64,000 nt of DNA from CAWDDA01 sp963813345 (GTDB taxonomy: Bacteria > Acidobacteriota > Blastocatellia > RBC074). This document shows positions 7,944-16,161 of the stretch, one piece after another (within the stretch, counting starts at the first letter, position 1; each line of letters begins with the position of its first letter). Both the position numbers and the translations under genes were made by a program. The stretch covers positions 372,001-436,000 of the forward strand of contig CAWEYR010000028.1 in the NCBI GenBank assembly GCA_963813345.1. Reading direction: 5' to 3'. The notes under the pieces were generated by a model that saw only the letters and a program-made list of their open reading frames with translations, did not search any database and had not been told where the DNA came from.

Positions 7944-9326
7944 ATGACTCAGGAACGGCGTCAACTTCTCTTAGCGACCGCAGCCATGGTCGCGATGTTT
8001 GCCTTCTACGAGACGGTCAAGACCGTGCTTTTTCCGCAAATGGAGGTGATCACATCGCACCTCGTCTCGACGATTGTCGTAGGCATCATCACAGTTTTTA
8101 CGGCCCGCTACGTGATCCGGGAGCATCGACTCCTATTGAAAGAGCGCGAGTCGTCAAACGAAAGGCTTCGCGAAGCGCTCAAGACTGCAGAGCGAAGCGG
8201 GAATCTGCTGAGCTCAATACTTGCCTCGGTAGCTGAGGGGCTGGTTATTATTGATCGCGACTCGCAGGTGCTGCTTGTCAACAATGCCGCGCGTACGCTC
8301 CTGGGTATGGGAGAGCGCGAGGCTGGCAGGCTTACCGACATTAGCCGCGATCCCAAAATCCATCGCGCTTTCTCGGCCGTCCTTGCGGCAGGCGATCGAA
8401 CCGAAGCGCGGATCGAAACCTGGCCGGAAGAGCGCACTGGCAGCCAGCGCCGCGTCCTGAGGCTGCATGCCGGCCCCCTGCGCTTCACTGGACAGGCGGT
8501 CGACGGAGTGGTAGGGGTTTTCATCGACATAACCAAGATCGAACAGCTCGAACGTGTACGTCAGGAGTTCCTTTCGAATGTGTCCCACGAGTTAAGAACG
8601 CCGCTCGCATCGATCACTGCCTATGTAGAAACTCTCCTCAACGGCGCACTGGATGACGACGAAAATAGTCTGCGTTTTCTGCATACCATTCAGCGAAATG
8701 CCGAACGGATGCGAAATCTTGTCGACGATGTTTCAGAGCTTTCGGCGATCGAGGCTGGCGAAGCAAGGTTGAACCTTGAATTGCTGCCACTGCGCCGTGT
8801 TGTAACCGAGGTCTTCAACGGGCTTGCACATCGCGCAATGCGGCAGGGTGTTCAATTGCACAATGAAGTCGAGGATGATTTCGCCGTGACCGCAGACTCG
8901 AGACGTCTTGAACAGATACTTACCAACCTGATCGACAACGCAATCAAATTCAGCCTGCCGAATGGTGACGTGAGGGTTTCGGCGACGATATCTGAGGACG
9001 ACCGTTCCCATCTGATCAAGGTCAAGGACAGCGGACCGGGAATAGCATCCGAGCACCTTCCGCGCATCTTTGAACGCTTCTATCGTGTAGACAAGGCGCG
9101 CTCACGTGAGGCCGGTGGCACCGGGCTTGGCCTTGCAATCGTCAAACACATAGCACGCGCTCACGGAGGTGAAGCCTTTGTCGCGAGTGAGGTCGGCCAA
9201 GGCTCTGAGTTCACCATCCGATTGCCGCTGCGCGAGCAGGGATCAGGGGTCAGGGGTCAGGGGTCAGAGGTTGAAGCTCGGGCTCTCGCTTATTCTGATC
9301 GGGACCGAAAGATAACTGCAGGCTAA
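7944..9326 (+). CDS. phoR: PhoR-type sensor histidine kinase
   Basis: A membrane histidine kinase that phosphorylates the upstream regulator. Two membrane helices (about 8-28 and 38-58) are followed by a PAS domain (about 85-200), then HisKA with the phosphorylated His215 in NVSHELRTPLAS. The HATPase domain has an N-box (LTNLIDNAIKF), a G1 box (DSGPGIA) and a G2 box (GGTGLGLAIV). The last ~30 residues (from REQGSG onward) come from another 7-bp GGGGTCA repeat array, not from the family. The gene follows phoU and the regulator in the same direction, separated from them by the long palindrome, so the kinase may be expressed at a lower level. The short periplasmic loop fits PhoR, which senses through PhoU and Pst. 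Confidence 0.9.
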   Translation: MTQERRQLLLATAAMVAMFAFYETVKTVLFPQMEVITSHLVSTIVVGIITVFTARYVIREHRLLLKERESSNERLREALKTAERSGNLLSSILASVAEGLVIIDRDSQVLLVNNAARTLLGMGEREAGRLTDISRDPKIHRAFSAVLAAGDRTEARIETWPEERTGSQRRVLRLHAGPLRFTGQAVDGVVGVFIDITKIEQLERVRQEFLSNVSHELRTPLASITAYVETLLNGALDDDENSLRFLHTIQRNAERMRNLVDDVSELSAIEAGEARLNLELLPLRRVVTEVFNGLAHRAMRQGVQLHNEVEDDFAVTADSRRLEQILTNLIDNAIKFSLPNGDVRVSATISEDDRSHLIKVKDSGPGIASEHLPRIFERFYRVDKARSREAGGTGLGLAIVKHIARAHGGEAFVASEVGQGSEFTIRLPLREQGSGVRGQGSEVEARALAYSDRDRKITAG

Positions 9327-9378
9327 ATCTTGAACTCATATCATACCCCGACCCCCGACCCCCTGACCCCTTCTTCCT

Positions 9379-9804
9379 ATGCTTCCAATCAATGTAAAGC
9401 AGGTTCGTGACGGAGCGCGGCTGCCAAAGCGCGCGACGGACGGGTCGGCTGGTGCAGATATCTGTTGCATCGAGCGGTTTCGAATCGAGGCGGGAGAGCG
9501 AGTAGGCGTGAGTACGGGTCTATCGTTTGAGATCCCGCACGGATACTACGGCAGAGTTGCCCCGAGGTCCGGCCTTGCCGTACGTCACGGTATAGATGTG
9601 CTCGCTGGTGTGATTGATTCGGACTATCGCGGAGAACTGATTGTCCTTCTTATCAATCTGGGGTCCGAGGCTGTTGAGTTTGCAGCAGGAGATCGCATTG
9701 CGCAGCTCATAATCGAGCACGCAGTGCCTGGCGAGTTTCAGTGGTCAGACGAGTTGAGCGATACGTCGAGAAGGGGTGGGGGATTTGGATCGACTGGGAG
9801 CTGA
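9379..9804 (+). CDS. dut: Deoxyuridine 5'-triphosphate nucleotidohydrolase
   Basis: Trimeric dUTPase, converting dUTP to dUMP and pyrophosphate, which keeps uracil out of DNA and feeds thymidylate synthesis. The 141-residue length is standard. The five motifs are visible: SAGADICC (motif 1), APRSGLAVRHG (motif 2), GVIDSDYRGE (motif 3, uracil-binding Tyr), RIAQLII (motif 4) and RGGGFGSTG (motif 5, glycine-rich lid). It lies 50 bp after the kinase gene, past another short repeat tract, and is probably served by the same transcript or its own weak promoter. The frame is intact. Confidence 0.95.
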   Translation: MLPINVKQVRDGARLPKRATDGSAGADICCIERFRIEAGERVGVSTGLSFEIPHGYYGRVAPRSGLAVRHGIDVLAGVIDSDYRGELIVLLINLGSEAVEFAAGDRIAQLIIEHAVPGEFQWSDELSDTSRRGGGFGSTGS

Positions 9805-9835
9805 GAAGCACGAAGATCCGACTAAAGCCCGCTAC

Positions 9836-9908
9836 ACCAGCACCCAGCACTCAGCACTCAGCACCCAGCACTCAGCACCCAGCACTCAGCACTCAGCACT
9901 CAGCACCC
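9836..9908 (+). repeat. CAGCACT/CAGCACC 7-bp tandem array
   Basis: About ten head-to-tail 7-bp units alternating CAGCACT and CAGCACC, placed between dut and the convergent quinoprotein gene. Shorter stretches of the same unit occur near 1120 and at both ends of the palindrome at 14283-14427. The unit size matches the GGTCAGT arrays inside the pho operon. Confidence 0.85.
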
Positions 9909-9914
9909 TTCTTC

Positions 9915-11741
9915 TCATGGCAAAGCGAACGCTACGAAGGCGTCGCCGGATTTTGTGCCCAGTTTTCCTCCGCCGCCTGCGGCTATCACGACAAATTGAC
10001 GGCCATTGACTGAATAGGTGCAGGGAGTGGCATATCCTCCGAACGGGAGCTTGTGCTCGAAGAGGACCCTGCCAGTGTCACTGTCAAACGCGCGAAACAT
10101 TTCATCCATCGTCCCGCCGATAAAGACCAGTCCGCCAGCAGTCACGATGCTCCCACCAAGATTTGGAGTGCCGGTTTTGGGAACGCCGCGGGCAGTCAGC
10201 TTCGCAAACTCTCCCAGTGTTTCCTGCCATCTGATTTCACCGCGATTCAGGTCGATTGCAGTCAGCGTACCCCAGGGAGGTTTCACTCCCGGGAAGCCTT
10301 CATGATCGGTGAGCCGCACTTGCCCTCTATCCCAGTACGGTTCGTTCTTCTCGGAAGTCGACACGAGCTTAACTACTCGGGGAAAGTTGTTTGCATTTAC
10401 ATAAAGCAGGCCCTTTGTAGGATCAAATGAGGCGCCCGACCAGTTTGCTCCTCCGATCGTGCCTGGGTTGGAGATCGTGCCTTCAAGGCTCGGCGGGGTA
10501 TACACAGGGCCTCGGCGAACGCCTCGGAGCTTTGCGCGAACAGCATCTCGAGCCTCGGGCGAAATGTCTGTGATGTCCTCGTCGCTGAAACCCTGACGTA
10601 AAAATGGCGGTGGACGAACTGGCGATGGTTGCGTCGGAGCGGACTGCTCGCCCGAAACATCCGAGCGGGGCACGCCGCGTTCGACAATTTCAAAGACAGG
10701 CTTTCCACTCACTCGATCAAATACAAAAACGAAACCTTGCTTTGTAATCTGAGCAACGGCATCGATCTCGACGCCGTTGCGGCGCAGCGTCACAAGTATC
10801 GGCGGATAGGGCAGGTCATAGTCCCAGATATCATGATGCACAATCTGGTAGTGCCAGAGCCTGCGCCCGCTGCGAGCATCGAGTGCCAGCACGCAATTCG
10901 CGAAAAGGTTGTTTCCGAGGCGATCGCCGCCATAAAAATCGAAACCGGCTGAACCGAGCCCTACAAAGACCATTCCTCGTCGCGTGTCGACAGTCGCACC
11001 GCCCCACGCATTGACGCCGGGCCGGCCCTTCCACGAATCCCCTTTCCACGTCTCGTGGCCGAGCTCGCCGTTGCGAGGAATCGTCTGAAAACGCCACTTC
11101 TCTTTCCCGGTGCGTACATCGAACGCACGCACGTCGCCGGGGCCTCCGGTGTATCCTTCATCAAGAGAGAATCCGAGAATAACCAGGTCTTCAAAAACTA
11201 ACGGAGCTGAAGTTACTCCATAGACAAATTCGCCCAGATCGTGGTCGATCCCTTCGCGCAGATTGACTCTGCCGGCGTTGCCAAAGCGAGAATCGGGCTT
11301 ACCCGTCTTAGCTTCGAGAGAGTAGAGAAAACCGTCCGGCGTCGCTGCAAGAATCCTTCTTGCGGCGGTCTGGCTCTGCCCGTCTTCAGACCAGTAGGCG
11401 ACGCCGCGATTATGGAGATGCCGATTGCGGCTGCTTCGTTGAACATCGAAGCGCCACAGCTCGCGACCGGTTGCGGCGTCGAGTGCAATCACATTCAAGT
11501 CGGGTCCGGTGACATACATGACACCATCGACAACAATTGGCGTGCACTGTATGGCCGACCGTGAGTCATTTGACGCTCCGCCCGCAGCGAACGACCACGC
11601 AACCTTAAGTTTTGCGACATTGGTTCGATTGATCTGTGAAAGTGTCGAGTAGCGTCCTGCTCCCTTGTCGTTTCCGACATTCGGCCAGTCGTTCTCCACT
11701 GCAGCGAAGATGAGAAACAAGGCGGAGGCAATCGTTCGCAT
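9915..11741 (-). CDS. PQQ-dependent dehydrogenase (quinoprotein), periplasmic
   Basis: An eight-bladed propeller quinoprotein of the glucose/alcohol dehydrogenase type that oxidises a sugar or alcohol in the periplasm. 608 residues. A short hydrophobic signal (1-15) precedes DWPNVGNDKGAGRYS, the usual opening blade (W...GGD...YS-like). Repeated blade signatures include VIALDAATGRELWRF, VRAFDVRTGKEKWRF and VLALDARSGRRLW, and the late PPWGTLTAIDLNRGEIRW. The C-terminus is FVIAAGGGGKLGTKSGDAFV, characteristic of this family. No C-terminal cytochrome domain is fused, so electrons must go to a separate acceptor. The gene is convergent with dut. A long palindrome lies in front of its start. The substrate cannot be told from sequence. 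Confidence 0.85.
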   Translation of the reverse strand: MRTIASALFLIFAAVENDWPNVGNDKGAGRYSTLSQINRTNVAKLKVAWSFAAGGASNDSRSAIQCTPIVVDGVMYVTGPDLNVIALDAATGRELWRFDVQRSSRNRHLHNRGVAYWSEDGQSQTAARRILAATPDGFLYSLEAKTGKPDSRFGNAGRVNLREGIDHDLGEFVYGVTSAPLVFEDLVILGFSLDEGYTGGPGDVRAFDVRTGKEKWRFQTIPRNGELGHETWKGDSWKGRPGVNAWGGATVDTRRGMVFVGLGSAGFDFYGGDRLGNNLFANCVLALDARSGRRLWHYQIVHHDIWDYDLPYPPILVTLRRNGVEIDAVAQITKQGFVFVFDRVSGKPVFEIVERGVPRSDVSGEQSAPTQPSPVRPPPFLRQGFSDEDITDISPEARDAVRAKLRGVRRGPVYTPPSLEGTISNPGTIGGANWSGASFDPTKGLLYVNANNFPRVVKLVSTSEKNEPYWDRGQVRLTDHEGFPGVKPPWGTLTAIDLNRGEIRWQETLGEFAKLTARGVPKTGTPNLGGSIVTAGGLVFIGGTMDEMFRAFDSDTGRVLFEHKLPFGGYATPCTYSVNGRQFVVIAAGGGGKLGTKSGDAFVAFALP

Positions 11742-11756
11742 GCGTGGATACTAGCA

Positions 11757-11851
11757 CCATTTGGAGTGTGGCGGCTTGGCGCGCTGGTCTCGCTGCGCGT
11801 GACTGATTCAGACGGACCAATAGCGGCGCCAAGCCGCCGCACTCCAAATGG
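11757..11851. repeat. Long palindrome between divergent genes
   Basis: Arms 11757-11782 and 11826-11851 are 26 bases each with one mismatch, sharing the core GGCGGCTTGGCGC. They lie between the start of the quinoprotein gene and the divergent secreted-protein gene, where a hairpin or protein-binding site would affect both. Confidence 0.8.
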
Positions 11852-11938
11852 CTTGACTGAGAGCCTTCTGAGCCTGATGATTTTGTCAGCTCGCTTCAAA
11901 TTCGGAACAGTACCCCGGCACACAGGAAAGGAGAATCG

Positions 11939-13054
11939 ATGATCCGCATCTTTCTCGTTCTCGCATTGACTCTCATCGCAGGAGGAGCGCCCGGCTCAAT
12001 GGAATCTGGCGCTGACTTGAAAGAGGGCAAGCCACAAATAATCCAGTCGATGGGTCCGCTCGCTTTCGGGCCCGATGGCATTCTGTTCGTCGCAGACACC
12101 AAGGCAGCGGCAATCGTAGCGGTCGCAACAGGCGACACAAAGGCGGCTTCGGGCACTCCCATGCTCAAGGTAGAAGCGATCAATCAGAAGATCGCAGCGC
12201 TTCTCGGCACGACACCGGATCAGATTCTGATTGATGATCTGGCGATCAATCCGATCTCGCGCAATGCCTATCTCGCAGTCTCTCGCGGTCGCGGGCCTGA
12301 AGCGGTTCCCGTGCTCGTGCGTGTCAAGACCGACGGCCAGATGGATGTCGTCTCACTCGACAAGGTGAAGTTCGCACGCGCAGAGCTGACTGATCCACCA
12401 GTCGATGGTTTGGTTGGACAAGGCAACCGGCAGACCAATCCTCGACGCGAATCGATTACCGATATTGCCTACCTGGACGGACGCGTCGTCGTCGCTGGCC
12501 TCTCAAACGAAGAGTTCGCTTCGACGCTGCGCGCGATTCCGTACCCGTTCAAGGCCGTAGACAAGCCGACTAGTGTCGAGATCTATCACGGCGCACACGG
12601 CCGTTTCGAAACGCGCTCGCCTGTGCGAACTTTTGTGCCCTTCAAAGTGGCAAACGAGCTCAATGTGCTCGCAGCCTACACCTGCACACCCTTGGTCCAG
12701 TTTCCGGTAAGCGACCTCAAGCCGGGCGCCAAGGTCAAGGGCAAGACGATTGCCGAGCTCGGGAATCGCAATCGCCCGCTCGACATGGTCGTCTATCAGA
12801 AGGATGGCAAGAACTACCTGTTGCTTGCCAACAGCAGTCGAGGCGTGATGAAGATCAGCACTGACCAGATAAACAGTGTTGAGGGAATTGTCGCACCGGT
12901 ACCGGATGGCAATAAGAAGGGCCTTCCGTACGAAACAATCGAAGGCTGGACCGGAGTCGATCAACTCGAGCAGCTTGACAGCAAGCATGTCGTCGTTCTT
13001 CGACGAGCAGCAGATGGCGGCGCACTCAATCTTGAATCGCTGCCGATGCCATAG
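11939..13054 (+). CDS. Secreted protein, predicted beta-propeller, unknown function
   Basis: 371 residues with a clear signal peptide (1-20, IFLVLALTLIAGGAPG). The mature part opens with LAFGPDGILFVADTKAAAIV, the kind of strand found in NHL/SMP-30-like propellers, and goes on with LAINPISRNAYLAVSRG and LDMVVYQKDGKNYLLLANSS. No catalytic motif is evident. The start follows an AAAGGAGAAT ribosome site. The next gene begins 13 bp after its stop, so the two form an operon and probably act together at the cell surface or in the periplasm. Confidence 0.7.
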   Translation: MIRIFLVLALTLIAGGAPGSMESGADLKEGKPQIIQSMGPLAFGPDGILFVADTKAAAIVAVATGDTKAASGTPMLKVEAINQKIAALLGTTPDQILIDDLAINPISRNAYLAVSRGRGPEAVPVLVRVKTDGQMDVVSLDKVKFARAELTDPPVDGLVGQGNRQTNPRRESITDIAYLDGRVVVAGLSNEEFASTLRAIPYPFKAVDKPTSVEIYHGAHGRFETRSPVRTFVPFKVANELNVLAAYTCTPLVQFPVSDLKPGAKVKGKTIAELGNRNRPLDMVVYQKDGKNYLLLANSSRGVMKISTDQINSVEGIVAPVPDGNKKGLPYETIEGWTGVDQLEQLDSKHVVVLRRAADGGALNLESLPMP

Positions 13055-13067
13055 TCTGGCGCCGCGG

Positions 13068-14285
13068 ATGAGAAACACGCGGCGGTCGGGCATATTGCTC
13101 ATCGCCTTTGCGATCACGGCCGGGGCGCAGATTGCCTGCATGGCACAAGCGCCCCGGCCGGAGATCGAAGTTCGCTGGATACGCGATTCGAAAGATCTCC
13201 CCGCCTCGGCATCCTCGAACAAATATGTCGTCGAGGTAACCGGAATCTCCAGAAACTCACTCGGACGACTCGAGCAGGAGAACCGGTTCGGTGAGCTCTT
13301 GCGCGCTTACGCCCTGCAGGGCAATTCGAGCGCTTCGATCAATTCACTCCCTCCACCAGACCTCCCATCGATGCTGGGTGAGTACGCGGTAGTCCAGGGA
13401 GTACTGCGATTCACGCCAGGATTTTCGCTCTCGCCCGGCGTGACCTATGTCGCGATCGTCAAACCGCAGGTCCTCGGTGATGATTGCGGTTCGTGCACTC
13501 AGATTATCGCGCGGCTTGATGTGCCGGCTGTCACACGCGAGGCAACGACAGTCGTCACGCAAGTGTTTCCGAGCGGACCTGTCCTTCCGGAAAATCTCCT
13601 TAAGTTTTATGTGCATTTCTCGGCGCCCATGAGTCGTGGGAGTATCTACGAGTTCATTCAATTGAACGACGATTCGGGACGGAAGGTGGAGCTGCCATTC
13701 CTCGAGATCAATGAAGAGCTTTGGGATGACCGAATGGTGCGTCTGACGTTGATCATTGATCCAGGGAGAATCAAGCGAGGTGTAAAGCCGCTCGAGGATA
13801 TCGGTCCGGCGCTTGAGGAAGGCAAGCGCTACACGCTGATAATCGATGGCAAGATGCTGGACGGCGCCGGAGTTAGCCTCAAGAATTCTTTCGAAAAGGT
13901 CTTCACAGTTGGACCACCGGATCGAACTCCCCCTGATCCCGTGCAATGGAAGATCGGAACTCCAAAGGCCGGAACTCGCGATCCGCTTGTCCTGGGCTTC
14001 GGCGAGCCGCTTGATTCTGCGATAACGAGGCGCGTGATTCACATGACGACGGACGCTGGTACGACTTTGGCGGGCGTTGCAACAATGGGAAGCGAAGAGC
14101 GCTCGTGGCAGTTTGTACCGGACGCTGTGTGGCCTGCAGGTCGCTACAATCTTGTTATCGAGAAAACGCTCGAGGACCTTGCCGGAAACAATATCGGGAA
14201 GCCATTCGACGTCGACCTCTTCGAAGGGATCGACCGCAAACGCGTAACAGGAACCTACAAGCTATCGTTTGTAATTGGCAAGTAG
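13068..14285 (+). CDS. Secreted protein with Ig-like domains, unknown function
   Basis: 405 residues from the ATG at 13068. A longer in-frame extension would overlap the previous gene and is rejected because the signal peptide (ILLIAFAITAGAQIACMAQ) starts here. The mature protein has repeated beta-sandwich stretches: LKFYVHFSAPMSRGSIYEFI and YTLIIDGKMLDGAGVSL resemble SbsA/Big_5 Ig-like modules, and WPAGRYNLVIEKTLEDLAGN closes the last one. No enzymatic motif was found. It is cotranscribed with the propeller-like protein upstream, so together they may form a surface or periplasmic complex. The stop lies at the edge of a large palindrome that likely terminates transcription. Confidence 0.7.
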   Translation: MRNTRRSGILLIAFAITAGAQIACMAQAPRPEIEVRWIRDSKDLPASASSNKYVVEVTGISRNSLGRLEQENRFGELLRAYALQGNSSASINSLPPPDLPSMLGEYAVVQGVLRFTPGFSLSPGVTYVAIVKPQVLGDDCGSCTQIIARLDVPAVTREATTVVTQVFPSGPVLPENLLKFYVHFSAPMSRGSIYEFIQLNDDSGRKVELPFLEINEELWDDRMVRLTLIIDPGRIKRGVKPLEDIGPALEEGKRYTLIIDGKMLDGAGVSLKNSFEKVFTVGPPDRTPPDPVQWKIGTPKAGTRDPLVLGFGEPLDSAITRRVIHMTTDAGTTLAGVATMGSEERSWQFVPDAVWPAGRYNLVIEKTLEDLAGNNIGKPFDVDLFEGIDRKRVTGTYKLSFVIGK

Positions 14286-14427
14286 GAGTGCTGGGCTGAG
14301 TGCTGGTCTTCGAGTTCAAGCTACGAGCTTGCGGTGCATTCTGAGGCCTTGTAGAACTGCGGAATCACTCTCAAGCTCGACGCTTGAACTCGAAACTCAG
14401 CCTCAGACTCAGCACTCCAGCACTCCT
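14283..14427. repeat. Nested palindrome filling a convergent intergenic gap
   Basis: Outer arms AGGAGTGCTGG/CCAGCACTCCT enclose an inner GAGTTCAAGC-type stem (14311-14331 with 14371-14392). It exactly fills the space between two convergent stop codons and is well placed as a two-way terminator. Confidence 0.75.
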
Positions 14428-15355
14428 ACATGCCTTTGGTTTCGAGTAACGCGAGTGTTGCCCAACCGGTTGTTGACATCATTTGGGCATAGCTCTCGCC
14501 GCCGGTAGGCCGAGTCGTCGCAGGCCAGCTCCCATCCTGATTCTGAATTGACACGAGAAACGCCCGCCCGCGTGTGATAGCTTTCTGCACCTGCGGTTCA
14601 CGGGAAGATTTCGCCAGCGCGAGTAACGCGAGCGCGGTATCGAATGCTTCAGGGGGAGAATCCGCATAGGGCCCCCAACCTCCATCTCGAGTCTGAGCTT
14701 TGAAGATGAACTCGATCGCTGCACGATCAGAACGGACGCCTGCAAACGTGATTGCGGCAGCAGTCGGAATGTTGACCGGTGACAGTCGCCCGAGCCAGTC
14801 AGTCGCCGATCGTGCGGCTTTCTGTGCTGCGGGTGATGTCGCGCGTCTTAATGTGTTCAACGCCATCGCTGTGGCTAGAGGGGTTCCGTAGGTTGCAGGT
14901 GATCCGACGGTGTTACTTACGTCGATGCTCCACGATCCATTCGCGTCCTGATCCTCCGCAATCCTGTTTGCGGCTTCTTCAATAGTCTTTTTTGACAGGG
15001 ATTTGGCACCCGCATCGAGCGCTGCGACAAGCGATGCAGCGAATTGAATGTTGGCCAGCCGCTTGTCACTGAAACCGGGATCACCTTTGTTCTTGTCCCA
15101 GTTTGCAGGTATCGCCAGCCACGCGGTCGTGTCGGCAAGAGCACTTGCATCCGTCTTGTAACCTTTCCGATTGGCTGCATACAGTGCTCGAGCGGCATCT
15201 CCGTTATTGTGACAGGAGAAGCATCCGTTGTTCCTTGACCAGGCCGGAACTTCGCGGACAAGAAACTCGACCGCTCTCGATTCAGCTGTGTTGTCGGTGT
15301 AGGCGGCGGCTGAGAGCAGAACAACTGCAATGCAGATGATCAACCTGGTGTACAA
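14426..15355 (-). CDS. Secreted haem-motif protein with squalene-cyclase-like toroid
   Basis: 309 residues. The signal peptide (1-18) is followed by a c-type haem attachment motif, Cys45-Phe-Ser-Cys48-His49 (GCFSCHNNG). The rest is an alpha/alpha toroid of the prenyltransferase/squalene-hopene-cyclase fold, seen in three QDxxGxW-type repeats: QDANGSWSID, QTRDGGWGPY and QNQDGSWPAT. The catalytic DxDD motif of true cyclases is not seen, so a cyclase reaction is unlikely. A covalently bound haem on a toroid suggests a periplasmic redox or binding role. A second protein with the same haem-plus-toroid pairing, fused to ankyrin repeats, lies at 40367-42740. Family known, function unknown. Confidence 0.75.
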   Translation of the reverse strand: MYTRLIICIAVVLLSAAAYTDNTAESRAVEFLVREVPAWSRNNGCFSCHNNGDAARALYAANRKGYKTDASALADTTAWLAIPANWDKNKGDPGFSDKRLANIQFAASLVAALDAGAKSLSKKTIEEAANRIAEDQDANGSWSIDVSNTVGSPATYGTPLATAMALNTLRRATSPAAQKAARSATDWLGRLSPVNIPTAAAITFAGVRSDRAAIEFIFKAQTRDGGWGPYADSPPEAFDTALALLALAKSSREPQVQKAITRGRAFLVSIQNQDGSWPATTRPTGGESYAQMMSTTGWATLALLETKGM

Positions 15356-15356
15356 G

Positions 15357-16157
15357 CTATCGCCCTTTGAAATTCGGCTTTCGCTTTTCGTGAAAAGCTG
15401 CAGTGCCTTCTTTCACGTCTTCACAGTAGTTCGTCACCATGATGCTCAGAGCTGCGTCCTCGAGAGCATTCTCGAGGTCCATCGTCTGCTGCTTGTACAT
15501 CATCCGCTTCGTGATCCGAATTGCTATCGGAGGACCTTCGGCAAGACGCTCCGCCCACGCGCGCGCGGTAGTCATCAACTCCGCGTCGGGGACGACTTCG
15601 GTCACAAGACCGAGTTCCTTTGCTCTGGCCGCCGGATAGACCTCTGAGAAGAGCGACATCTTGAGCGCATTCTGGAGGCCCATGAATTTGGGAAATAGAT
15701 ATGCGCCACCTTCATCGGGAATGAGCGAGAATTTGAGGCTCGTGTCTCCCAGCTTCGCGCTCTCCGCGGCGATTCGGAAATCACAGCAGAGCGCGAGCGT
15801 CAATCCTCCCGCCACGGCGGGACCGTTGATCGCGGCAATTGTGGGCTTATCAAAGCGACGGAGAAATGTGACGAGTTGATGCATGTTCTCGCGCATCTCG
15901 AGCAACGCTTCCATCCGATGCCCTCGATAGCGTGCCGGGTACTGAAAGTCAGTTGAAATATTACCGCCTGAACAGAATCCTCTGCCCGCACCCGTGATGA
16001 TAACGGCGCGCATATTGTCATCATCCCGCGCATCTGCGAGCACTTTGAGAAGCTCGTGGACCATCACTTCTGAGTACGCATTCAGCTTCGAGGGCCGATT
16101 CAGAGTGATGAGCGCTATCGCGCCTTCCTTTGCGTAGATGGTTTCGGTTAGTTCCAA
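15357..16157 (-). CDS. Enoyl-CoA hydratase/isomerase family protein
   Basis: Crotonase-fold protein acting on acyl-CoA thioesters in the cytoplasm. The oxyanion-hole segments are GFCSGGN and INGPAVAGG. The usual first catalytic Glu after the second is replaced by TLAL, but an acidic residue is present in SLIPDEGGAYLFPK. I chose the TTG at 16157 (MELTETIYAKEG) because it follows GGGAG and leaves a 4-bp gap to the preceding stop. A longer frame would overlap the neighbour by about 50 bp. The product is then 266 residues, the same length as the upstream paralogue, suggesting an old tandem duplication. The exact reaction (hydratase, isomerase or other) is not clear. Confidence 0.85.
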   Translation of the reverse strand: MELTETIYAKEGAIALITLNRPSKLNAYSEVMVHELLKVLADARDDDNMRAVIITGAGRGFCSGGNISTDFQYPARYRGHRMEALLEMRENMHQLVTFLRRFDKPTIAAINGPAVAGGLTLALCCDFRIAAESAKLGDTSLKFSLIPDEGGAYLFPKFMGLQNALKMSLFSEVYPAARAKELGLVTEVVPDAELMTTARAWAERLAEGPPIAIRITKRMMYKQQTMDLENALEDAALSIMVTNYCEDVKEGTAAFHEKRKPNFKGR

Positions 16158-16161
16158 ATGG

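Noticed and set aside
9836..9908. Regular short repeats that might look like a CRISPR array
   Set aside because: The units are 7 bp head to tail with no spacers, and no cas genes are present. They are a simple tandem array.
9741..10013. Plus-strand frames with repeated STQH residues
   Set aside because: They are direct translations of the CAGCACT array and continue antisense into the quinoprotein gene.
12503..13222. Antisense frame of 239 codons across two secreted-protein genes
   Set aside because: It spans two genes and their gap, has no ribosome site, and both sense genes have signal peptides and operon spacing.
13344..14042. Antisense frame of 232 codons in the Ig-like protein gene
   Set aside because: It is a shadow of the coding strand with low complexity and no family.
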